From the NCBI GenBank assembly GCA_964651475.1, contig CAZYXV010000002.1, positions 1 through 64,000 of the forward strand: 64,000 nt of DNA, in the 5' to 3' direction. Each line of letters opens with the position of its first letter. Position 1 is the stretch's first letter. Below, piece by piece: positions 56,940 through 64,000 of the stretch. A program made the translations under genes and the position numbers. The DNA is from JBGSMF01 sp964651475 (GTDB taxonomy: Bacteria; Chloroflexota; Anaerolineae; Fen-1058). The notes below the pieces were generated by a model, which saw only the letters and a program-made list of their open reading frames with translations, did no database searches and had not been told where the DNA came from.

Positions 56940-59379
56940 CAGCCGCCTCGACGGGCCGCGCTGTGTAGCGCCAACCCGTCTCTTTAACTTCTCGCAGCAA
57001 AGTTATGCCAGCCACCCCGTACACCAGCGCCGCCAACATGAGCGTCGCGTGAAAACCAACGTGAATAGCCAGCGCGATAGACAAGGCCGACCCCAGCACC
57101 GAGGTCACACCATTGATGCCCCACAGCCAGGGCACCACGCCCGGCTGGCGCGTCCCGGCCCAACGCATCCCAGACGGGAACGGTATCCCCATCAAAAAGC
57201 CGAGCGGCGCCAGGCGAATCACCGTGATGGCCAGGCGGACTGGCAAGGGTTGGCCGATGGTTTGCTGCACAATCCAATCTCCCAGCGCCGCGTACACCAC
57301 CACCAGCCCGACGAGCAAAGCAAACAACCACGTGATGCGTGAAGCAAGCCGCTCGTCCGATTGCCGCCCGCTCCACAAACTGCCCAAGCCGCTGAACAAC
57401 AGCAGCGAGAAAAGAACAATGGCTAACGAATAGACCGGTCGCCCCAGGTACACGGTGAGCCGCTGGATGGTGGGCACCTCGACCAGCATAAACGCCATCC
57501 CCAGCGCCGCAAAATATCCCAGCAACCTGGCCGACGGGCGGGCCAGTCCCTTCCGCCGCGTACCCACCCACAACGGGATAATGATAAAGGTCACGCTTAC
57601 CACGGCCATAATGCCAATCACCGCCGCCAGGATCAAGCTGGCCTCCAGGCTCGTCCGGTAAACGCCGCTGGCGCTGAGCGAAGAATCCAAAAGATCGCCA
57701 AAGCGCACCAGGTTGAAAAAGAAAGGCCGGTCATCTGAGGCGGGCGAGATGTCCAGCGGATATTCCGCTACGAGCGCCGCGCGATTGTCCGCCGCAATAA
57801 AACGCCCCACCTCATCCTGGGGTGACAAACCAGGCGCGTAAATGACTACAAAGTCAAGCTCCGCTGCCCGCGCCTCGAGGGTTTGTATTTCATCCGAAGT
57901 AAAGGGGGTACGCTTGAAGAGCGCCGTCGCCATCCCTTCGGATTGGCCGCTGGCATTGGGGCGCGCCACCACCGCCACGTGCTGGCGCGCCTCGGCCACG
58001 CCTGCGGCCTCCCAGGCAGTCATGGCCGTAGATACCAGGCGCATCGTCTCTGCCGGGCGTTCGGTCAAATACCACCGAGACACGGTCAGCATGCCGCGAT
58101 CCGTCAAATGGTCGTAATAGGTTTTAAACGCCTCCACTGTATAGAGGCTATTTTCAGAAAGTGCGAACGCGCCCGAGCCGCCAGCGGCCCACGTATCAAT
58201 CAACGAAGCCTGGATGAGATCGTATCGTTCTGGACTGCGCGTGATATAACCCCGCGCGTCATCTACCTCAATCGTCACATCGGGGCGCTCGTAAAGATGG
58301 CCGGCGAACTCGGCAAACGGGCCGCGCACCGCGGCCACCACCGCAGGGTTGACCTCCACAGCCGTGACGTGCGGCGCGCCCGAAGCCAGCGCCGCCAGCA
58401 CGTCTCGCCCGCCGCCCGGGCCAATCACCAGAGTCTGGGGACGCTCGACCAGATGGTATGCAAAAGAGGTGAGATCGTAGCGCAAAAATTCGACCTCGCC
58501 GAGCGAGCCGCGAAATTCCTGGATGGGCGTGCCGGCGACGGCGTCAATCAGCAGCAGCGCGTGATTAAGATAGCGCCCTCCCTGAACCGTCTTGTCCCAA
58601 CCACCGGGGGACACTGACCAGAAAAAGGGATAATAAGAAATATCGTAAACCGATACGCGCGAGTGGGCATTCCATTTTTCATAGATGCGCGGCGGCTCTT
58701 GCCCCCCCGCTTTATTCACCGAGATGGTGAGCCAGTTGTGAGTGGCATTGCCCCACACCAGGCCCACCGCTGCCAGCAGGCCCACCGCCGCCAACACTTG
58801 GGAGTATTTTTGCTTCCACAGAAAAGCCAATCCTGCCAGGGCCGCCACGGCGCACACCGCCAGCACTGCGCCCACGCCGCCCAACAATTCTAATGCCGCA
58901 ATGCTGAACAAGCAGCCCAGCGAAGCGCCGGTCAAGTCGGCCCAGTAAATCCGACCGGCCTGCTCTGGCCAGGCTGAAAGCGCCAGCGAAAGCGCCAGGC
59001 CGGAAAAAAAGAAGGGCATGGTCATGTCGAGATAAATGAGCAGCAATCCAACAATCTGCCCAAACGAAAAACTGGCCCGCCCAAGCGTCAACTGAAAGGG
59101 AATGTAGCGGTACAAAATAAACGCAATGGGCACCGAAGCGGCCATGGCCAGCGCCGCCCACCCAATCCAGCGCTGCGCCTGCTGCGGGCGGGCTGCGGCC
59201 GGAAAGAAATACAGCACGATCCCCGCGACGGCGCTCCCCATCAACGCCATGGAAATGGCGAGAAAGGCAAAGTGATACCACATCGTCACAGAAAAAATTC
59301 GCGTCAACACAACTTCGAGCGCCAGCGTGCTCACGCTGACGAACAAGACACCGATCAGTTGGCGATATTTCAGTTGCAT
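56926..59379 (-). CDS. Spermidine-synthase-like multi-spanning membrane protein
   Basis: The 817-residue protein has about seven N-terminal membrane helices and a soluble methyltransferase-like fold with the SpeE AdoMet motif (LVIGPGGGRDVLAALAS, near residue 315) and DDARGYI. About seven C-terminal helices follow. Such fused proteins are widespread, but their reaction is unproven. An aminopropyltransferase role is only inferred, since the catalytic Asp pair of SpeE is less clear. No Shine-Dalgarno is obvious before the ATG at 59379. Confidence 0.82.
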   Translation of the reverse strand: MQLKYRQLIGVLFVSVSTLALEVVLTRIFSVTMWYHFAFLAISMALMGSAVAGIVLYFFPAAARPQQAQRWIGWAALAMAASVPIAFILYRYIPFQLTLGRASFSFGQIVGLLLIYLDMTMPFFFSGLALSLALSAWPEQAGRIYWADLTGASLGCLFSIAALELLGGVGAVLAVCAVAALAGLAFLWKQKYSQVLAAVGLLAAVGLVWGNATHNWLTISVNKAGGQEPPRIYEKWNAHSRVSVYDISYYPFFWSVSPGGWDKTVQGGRYLNHALLLIDAVAGTPIQEFRGSLGEVEFLRYDLTSFAYHLVERPQTLVIGPGGGRDVLAALASGAPHVTAVEVNPAVVAAVRGPFAEFAGHLYERPDVTIEVDDARGYITRSPERYDLIQASLIDTWAAGGSGAFALSENSLYTVEAFKTYYDHLTDRGMLTVSRWYLTERPAETMRLVSTAMTAWEAAGVAEARQHVAVVARPNASGQSEGMATALFKRTPFTSDEIQTLEARAAELDFVVIYAPGLSPQDEVGRFIAADNRAALVAEYPLDISPASDDRPFFFNLVRFGDLLDSSLSASGVYRTSLEASLILAAVIGIMAVVSVTFIIIPLWVGTRRKGLARPSARLLGYFAALGMAFMLVEVPTIQRLTVYLGRPVYSLAIVLFSLLLFSGLGSLWSGRQSDERLASRITWLFALLVGLVVVYAALGDWIVQQTIGQPLPVRLAITVIRLAPLGFLMGIPFPSGMRWAGTRQPGVVPWLWGINGVTSVLGSALSIALAIHVGFHATLMLAALVYGVAGITLLREVKETGWRYTARPVEAADVSP

Positions 59380-59480
59380 CTAAAATTCCTCACATAGCGC
59401 GCCCATCACGCGCCGCCTCAAAATCTCGCCCTGGCGAGTCAAGCAATTGTATCCAATCCGCCCAGAAAAGCAACCCCGTT

Positions 59481-59509
59481 TTGCCCGGCTTCTTCGAGTA
59501 TGTTATAAT
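59481..59509 (+). promoter_or_regulatory. Promoter of the lipoprotein gene, probably leaderless
   Basis: TTGCCC (59481-59486), 17 bases, TATAAT (59504-59509) with TG at 59501-59502. The ATG follows at 59518, 8 bases after the -10, so the transcript has little or no leader. The hexamers are the same as in the pstS promoter. Confidence 0.75.
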
Positions 59510-59517
59510 CTCAAATT

Positions 59518-60804
59518 ATGACAACTTTAAAGAAACCTTACTTGTCACTTGTTCGCCAGTTGGGCATCGTCATTGTGCTGGGCGTGTTGTTGGCAATCAT
59601 CGCGGGCTGCGGCGCCCCGCCGCTTATCGCCGCCGTCGAACTGTCGCCCTCTACCATCACGCCCAACGGCGACGGCGATGCCGACGCCGCGCGCGTCACC
59701 TATACGCTGGGGCGCAACGCCGTCGTTTCAATCTATTTGCAGGACGCGCAAGGGCGGCGCTCGGACTTCCGCACAGCGCTGCCGCGCACGCTCGGCGTCC
59801 ACGAGGTGCTGTTTGGCGGCATCATTGACAACCGCATGCTGACCAACGGCGTCTATACCTGGACTTTGGAAGCCAGCGACGATACGGAAACCGCCCGCCG
59901 GACGGGGCAATTGGTCATTGCCGACGCCGATACCGAAGCATTGGTCCTGACCAAACTTACCGCCTCGCCGCCTATCTTTACGCCCAACCGCGACGGGTTG
60001 AGCGACCGGGCGACGATCAACGTAGCCGTGAGCAAAGACGCCACACTGCGCGTCTATTTGCTCGGAGCCGACAGGATCGAATACCCCGTGACCGAAAAAC
60101 CAGGCTTGCGCAAGGCCGGTGAAAAAGGACTGCATACGTTTGATTACGACGCCGGCGTGGACCAGGGCGCCGAGCCGCCGCCGGACGGCGTCTATACCGT
60201 CGTAGCCGAGGCCACCGACCTGGTGGGCCAATTCGCGCAGCTCACCGCCACGCTCACCATTACCCAGGCCGGCGTGCCGCGCGCCGAAATTGTGGACGGC
60301 GAAGTCGAGTTCAATCAAACCAGCTTTGTGCTGAGCGGCACGCTGTACTTTACGCTGACAGTTGAAAATTACGGCACGGTGCCCATCCGCACCAGTGGGC
60401 CGCAGTCCGGCGAGTGCTATACGATGGACCAGAACTTTAACGCCCCGCGCCCCGAAAAATCCATCGGCTACCCGGAAGAATCCGGCGCGTGGCGCGTGGG
60501 GATGGATTTTGATACGTCGCTGCGCAACTATACGTTTCGATGGGCGGTCGGCAGCCCAGCCGAGCTGGACGTTGTGACGATAGACGGCCAGAAATTTTAC
60601 TATCTCGCGCCGGGCAAGCGCGGCGTCGTCACCGGCTGCATCCGCCTGACCCACATTCCCCCGCGCAACCCGCTCTATTTTTGGGCCGGCCTGATTCACG
60701 AAGACGTAGAGATCACAACGCTCAACAACCGCGTGGACCCGCACCAGATCACGATTGACCAGTTGTCATCTCCTGTAGCTGACACGTGCGATTGCGATAA
60801 ATGA
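59518..60804 (+). CDS. Lipoprotein with FlgD/Ig-like beta repeats
   Basis: The 428-residue protein begins with a lipoprotein signal (IVIVLGVLLAIIAGC). It contains two successive beta-sandwich repeats that open with TITPNGDGDADAARVTYTL and FTPNRDGLSDRATINVAV, the pattern of FlgD-Ig or CHU_C-like folds. The C-terminal 170 residues form another beta domain. No catalytic motif is seen, so it probably binds or scaffolds outside the cell. It has its own near-leaderless promoter. Confidence 0.82.
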   Translation: MTTLKKPYLSLVRQLGIVIVLGVLLAIIAGCGAPPLIAAVELSPSTITPNGDGDADAARVTYTLGRNAVVSIYLQDAQGRRSDFRTALPRTLGVHEVLFGGIIDNRMLTNGVYTWTLEASDDTETARRTGQLVIADADTEALVLTKLTASPPIFTPNRDGLSDRATINVAVSKDATLRVYLLGADRIEYPVTEKPGLRKAGEKGLHTFDYDAGVDQGAEPPPDGVYTVVAEATDLVGQFAQLTATLTITQAGVPRAEIVDGEVEFNQTSFVLSGTLYFTLTVENYGTVPIRTSGPQSGECYTMDQNFNAPRPEKSIGYPEESGAWRVGMDFDTSLRNYTFRWAVGSPAELDVVTIDGQKFYYLAPGKRGVVTGCIRLTHIPPRNPLYFWAGLIHEDVEITTLNNRVDPHQITIDQLSSPVADTCDCDK

Positions 60805-60853
60805 TCGGCATACTCGCTACGCCCAAGCGCACACTGTTAGGACAAATGTCAAA

Positions 60854-62767
60854 ATGAGTTTTTCACAAGTTGCCAGTCAGCTTTTAATTTCGCTGAACGA
60901 CCAACACGATTTGACTTTGCTAAGCAATCCACGCTCGCTAGACACATTCATAAGCAAGTGTTATTCGCCTTATTCCAATCAGGCTCTCAGAGAATTTTTA
61001 GAGTCAAATGTGACTGCGCCTCGGGAGTATATAGCAGCTCCATTGCCTGAAAGCCTGGCAGCTGGGAAAAATACGTATGTTTATGACGCTCATACCTACC
61101 ACACCAAAGTTCCTCCCCAAGCCATTTCATGCTTGATAGAGCGCTTCACACAGCCAGGTGACCTCGTGCTGGATCCATTTTGCGGCTCTGGCATGACAGG
61201 TGTAGCTGCGCTTAAAGCGCGTTGCAAGCCCATCCTGGTTGACCTCTCACCTGCGGCAACGTTCATCACCATGAATTTTCTTACTCCTATGGACGGGCGC
61301 AAGTACATGCAGGCCGTCAAACAGATTCTTGCCGTCGGACGCGCGGAAGGAATATTGCTCTATGGAACTAGATGCCGGAGATGTGGCAAGCTTGTTCCTA
61401 TGGAGTACATGGTATGGAGTTACGGATTGATATGCGAGTTCTGCCATCGGGAATTTGTGCTGTGGGATGTGGCCCGCGACGAGCGCAAGGATGTGCGCGA
61501 GAGCAAGATCAAAACCGAGTTTGATTGTCCACATTGCGGCCAGCATTTGCAGAAGCGCAAGCTGCAACGCACTCGTGTATATCCGGTTCAAGTTGGGTAT
61601 CGTTGCTGTGATTCTGGACAGCAAGAGTCCAAAGCCATTCCAGATGAGCATGACCTGAACGTCATCCACGCCGCCAATAGCGCTGACTTTACGCACGAGC
61701 TGTGGTATCCTACTGCAAGGCTTCCCAACGGGGACAATACCAAACAAGCTATTACTCATGGCTTTGAGTCTGTAGATGCCCTCTACACAGCAAGGAATTT
61801 GTGGGTTATGGCGCGGTTGTGGGACACTGCTCGCAGGTGGCCGGACACTGAAACAGGTTTGAAATTAATGTTTACAGTTACATCTCTTTATCAAAGGGTA
61901 ACTCGCCTATCCGAGTTCAGGTTTTGGGGCGGCAGCGGCAACATTGCCAATTACAATGTGCCGATGATCTTTAACGAACAGAATGTGTTCAAAGTTTTCG
62001 AGAGAAAAGCCAAGACCATCCGATATTATCTCGAAACATGGGGGCACAAGCCCGAAACGCCTTTCTGCATATCAACACAAAGCGCCACCGATTTGAGCGC
62101 GATTCCAGATAATTCGATTGACTATGTTTTCACCGATCCACCATTCGGAGGCAATATCAATTATTCCGAAATGAATTACCTGTGGGAAGCTTGGCTGGGC
62201 GCGTTCACAGACGCGACTGATGAAGCTATCATCAATCGCTCGCAAAAAAAGGCGCTTGAGGATTATGGCGGATTGATGACACAGGCGCTGAAAGAAATGT
62301 ATCGAGTGCTCAAGGCGGGGAGATGGCTTACATTGGTGTTCCATAATTCGTCGGCCCAAGTTTGGGCGGCTATCCAGGCAGCTCTTTTGTCGAGCGGTTT
62401 TAGGATTGAGACAATTCAAACACTCAACAAACGGCACGGAACATTTAAACAATTTGTTTCCGAAAACGCTGTTGGGTATGATTTGGTAATTCATTGCAAA
62501 AAGACCTCAACCCCTGGCGTGGCAGTTTCGCACTTGGTCACTTCTTATGCTACAGTGCGCGAGTTCATAGAGCGCACCTTCAGGCAAAACCCCAACGAGT
62601 TCATCGTCCACTATATGCATGTCAAGCGACAGGACGAGTTAGACAGCCGCAAGTTGTATTCGCTGTGGTTAAAAGAACAAATGGAATCTGGCAAGGTCGT
62701 GGATCTAGATTACGAGGAATTTCGGGATACAGCGAATCGCGTTATCCACGAGTTTCCCGCCGAATAG
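60854..62767 (+). CDS. DNA methyltransferase (gamma-type order) with zinc-finger inserts
   Basis: The 637-residue protein has the AdoMet-binding motif I first (VLDPFCGSGMTGVAAL, near residue 118) and the catalytic motif IV later (FTDPPFGGNINYSEM, near residue 427), the gamma-class order expected for N6-adenine methylation. Between them lie CRRCGK, CEFCH, CPHCGQH and CCDSG, which look like two zinc-binding Cys clusters. It is twice the length of simple enzymes, and resembles DUF1156-type enzymes in size. Codon use is more AT-rich than that of the upstream lipoprotein gene. It is followed by a likely partner nuclease. Confidence 0.85.
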   Translation: MSFSQVASQLLISLNDQHDLTLLSNPRSLDTFISKCYSPYSNQALREFLESNVTAPREYIAAPLPESLAAGKNTYVYDAHTYHTKVPPQAISCLIERFTQPGDLVLDPFCGSGMTGVAALKARCKPILVDLSPAATFITMNFLTPMDGRKYMQAVKQILAVGRAEGILLYGTRCRRCGKLVPMEYMVWSYGLICEFCHREFVLWDVARDERKDVRESKIKTEFDCPHCGQHLQKRKLQRTRVYPVQVGYRCCDSGQQESKAIPDEHDLNVIHAANSADFTHELWYPTARLPNGDNTKQAITHGFESVDALYTARNLWVMARLWDTARRWPDTETGLKLMFTVTSLYQRVTRLSEFRFWGGSGNIANYNVPMIFNEQNVFKVFERKAKTIRYYLETWGHKPETPFCISTQSATDLSAIPDNSIDYVFTDPPFGGNINYSEMNYLWEAWLGAFTDATDEAIINRSQKKALEDYGGLMTQALKEMYRVLKAGRWLTLVFHNSSAQVWAAIQAALLSSGFRIETIQTLNKRHGTFKQFVSENAVGYDLVIHCKKTSTPGVAVSHLVTSYATVREFIERTFRQNPNEFIVHYMHVKRQDELDSRKLYSLWLKEQMESGKVVDLDYEEFRDTANRVIHEFPAE

Positions 62768-62784
62768 ATACAAGGAGCAAAGCA

Positions 62785-63768
62785 GTGAGATATCCGAAAA
62801 CGCTCTCGGTGTTTACGAGAAAAGAGTTTGCCAGGGCGCATACTTTCTTAGCTTCACAAGTTGCCACGATGATGGGCAGGAAATTTGAGGAAGGCGATTG
62901 GGCAGAGGTATATTGCGCCGCCAAGAATATTCCACATCACGGCTGGAGCAACCTCAATATAGATGTTATGCATAAGCGGCTTGGCGTCGAACAAAAGATG
63001 TTGTGCGTCCGATCAGACAAAAGCATCAGGGAACATTGCGGAACCAGCATGATGCACCCCGCCGCGACGCGCTCCATCAGAGTGTCGTCAGCGAAGGGGG
63101 ATCCGACCAAAATAGCGCAGGAGGTGCTTCGCCAGTACAGCGAATTGATTCAACGGCGTCGCCAGAAGGTGGCCGAAAATGTCCCTGGCGCGGAACCGGA
63201 CATGCGGATTGGTTGGCTGCTTTGGCAAGAGAGCCTGAAGGAATTTCTGTATTTTGAAGAGGAAATGCTCGAGCCGAATCCTGATGATTATTGGGCCGAG
63301 TGGAAAGAAAGCGGAGGCGGGGCGCGTAAAACGAGCAGGAACCTTTGGGTGTATGAAGTCGAGACAGGCAGAAAGCGATATTCCATAACCACAACCGCTG
63401 GGGCAAAAATTCAGCCATATTTTGATGTACCGCCCCCCAAAGACCCCAATCTATATTACTTTTGTGTGCAAGGAGAAGATCTCAAGAACGGCTTGGTTCG
63501 AGTATGGGTTACCTGTACGACTGCACTGCTTTTGAAGCAGTTGTTTGGCGATCTTGATAAAGATACAATCAGTACTGCGATTATCAATGCAGCCAGTACA
63601 CTTGCTCAGATTGAGGAAGAAAGAGACAAGTCCGCCGCTCGATTCGATTTGGCAGAGCCGATCCTGATCACTGTCGAAGCCTATAAAAGCTTGCTCGAGG
63701 CTTTTGCTGGTGTCAGTGATGAACACAGAATTCAACTCTTTGCTCGTTACATTTCAAAGGGAGACTAA
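62785..63768 (+). CDS. Putative restriction endonuclease of unrecognised family
   Basis: The 327-residue protein starts at GTG 62785 with AAGGAG 7 bases upstream, 17 bases after the methyltransferase stop. The segment SNLNIDVMHKRLGVEQKML gives Asp60, Glu69 and Lys71, the pattern of a PD-(D/E)xK nuclease core. An N-terminal EEGDWAEVY could supply the extra acidic residue. Nothing else is recognised. Position next to a methyltransferase and AT-rich composition support a type II restriction partner. Confidence 0.7.
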   Translation: MRYPKTLSVFTRKEFARAHTFLASQVATMMGRKFEEGDWAEVYCAAKNIPHHGWSNLNIDVMHKRLGVEQKMLCVRSDKSIREHCGTSMMHPAATRSIRVSSAKGDPTKIAQEVLRQYSELIQRRRQKVAENVPGAEPDMRIGWLLWQESLKEFLYFEEEMLEPNPDDYWAEWKESGGGARKTSRNLWVYEVETGRKRYSITTTAGAKIQPYFDVPPPKDPNLYYFCVQGEDLKNGLVRVWVTCTTALLLKQLFGDLDKDTISTAIINAASTLAQIEEERDKSAARFDLAEPILITVEAYKSLLEAFAGVSDEHRIQLFARYISKGD

Positions 63769-64000
63769 TGTTCCCCCTCGACCTCGCCATCGTCATCATC
63801 AGTTGGAACGTGCGCGACCTGCTGGCCGCCTGTCTCGACTCAATCTCCCATCTCCAATCTCCACCCTCCACCCTCCACTCTCCACCCTCCGACCTCCACC
63901 CTCAAATCATAGTCATAGACAACGCCTCAAGCGACGGCAGCGCCGACATGGTGGCAAGCCGCTTCCCGCGCGTGCGCCTGATTGTCAACCAACACAATCC
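63768..64000 (+). CDS. Family 2 glycosyltransferase (partial, runs off the window)
   Basis: The start overlaps the upstream stop (TAATG). The first 77 codons give the GT2 nucleotide-sugar fold: DLAIVIISWNVRDLLAACLD, then a Ser/Pro/His-rich insertion from a heptamer array, then IIVIDNASSDGSADMV, where the DNASSDGS motif matches the usual VDNASxDGS. The insertion of about 20 residues is unusual. The remaining three quarters of the gene lie beyond the window. The upstream nuclease gene ends here by coincidence of the reading frame overlap. Confidence 0.82.
   Translation, partial: MFPLDLAIVIISWNVRDLLAACLDSISHLQSPPSTLHSPPSDLHPQIIVIDNASSDGSADMVASRFPRVRLIVNQHN
63840..63906. repeat. Heptamer repeat array inside a glycosyltransferase gene
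   Basis: Nine units of the type ATCTCCA, CCCTCCA, CTCTCCA and ACCTCCA have a 7-base period. The array is in frame and adds about 20 residues between the first helix and the second strand of the GT2 fold. Confidence 0.9.

Noticed and set aside
1..64000. tRNA, rRNA, tmRNA or known riboswitch
   Set aside because: I saw no cloverleaf, rRNA core or recognised riboswitch signature on reading both strands, but small RNAs cannot be excluded by eye.

Overview
The window looks like a piece of a chromosome from an uncultured, moderately GC-rich bacterium, most likely a member of the Chloroflexota (Anaerolineae-like). This placement is an inference. It rests on the gene set (a divergent paired ArsA-like ATPase locus, KaiC-like plus GAF-kinase signalling, MetV/MetF with an HdrBC fusion, a CooC ATPase and ADP-forming acyl-CoA synthetase, a complete System I cytochrome c maturation operon, large membrane glycosyltransferase and spermidine-synthase-like proteins) and on the short degenerate repeats between genes. 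No rRNA or tRNA gene is visible, and no marker was searched against a database.

Layout. 1-8.4 kb (+): secA with a clear promoter, a winged-helix protein, a KaiC-like ATPase, two tiny membrane proteins, a triple-GAF histidine kinase and an adenosine deaminase. 8.4-20.5 kb (-): MOSC protein, ADP-forming acyl-CoA synthetase, CooC-like ATPase, CorA-like protein, an unrecognised 424-residue protein, panB, a CBS-pair protein, an HdrBC-type fusion, a phosphoesterase, rubrerythrin, metF and metV. Several of these fit one-carbon (Wood-Ljungdahl-type) and anaerobic energy metabolism. 20.6-24.8 kb (+): a restriction-modification island and an MFS exporter. 24.8-30.3 kb: a phosphate uptake cluster (pstSCAB on the minus strand, a second pstB divergent). 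30.5-40.2 kb (-): a cytochrome c maturation operon ccmE-F-H-G, a CcmI-like protein, a partner membrane protein, ccmA-B-C-D, ccdA and a glutaredoxin-DUF2085 fusion. It is divergent from a nine-haem membrane-anchored cytochrome (40.5-42.4 kb, +).

42.4-49.6 kb (-): a secreted zinc-ribbon protein, a glycosidase-like lipoprotein, two ArsA/Get3-like ATPases with two small paralogous proteins and a thioredoxin-like protein, and the peptide/pyruvate carrier family member CstA. 50-51 kb (+): an SDR oxidoreductase. 51-59.4 kb (-): lon, folC, a large polytopic protein and a spermidine-synthase-like membrane protein. 59.5-64 kb (+): a lipoprotein, a second restriction-modification pair, and the start of a family 2 glycosyltransferase that runs off the window.

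Three things stand out. First, the gaps between genes, and even some reading frames, are filled with degenerate tandem repeats with a 7-base period, each locus having its own heptamer. Second, small non-autonomous inverted-repeat elements occur, two of them flanked by 9-base direct repeats. Third, several proteins are unusual: a CcdA whose first membrane segment has moved to the C-terminus, a CxxxY-type CcmE, and an ArsA pair in which each copy keeps catalytic parts that the other has lost.
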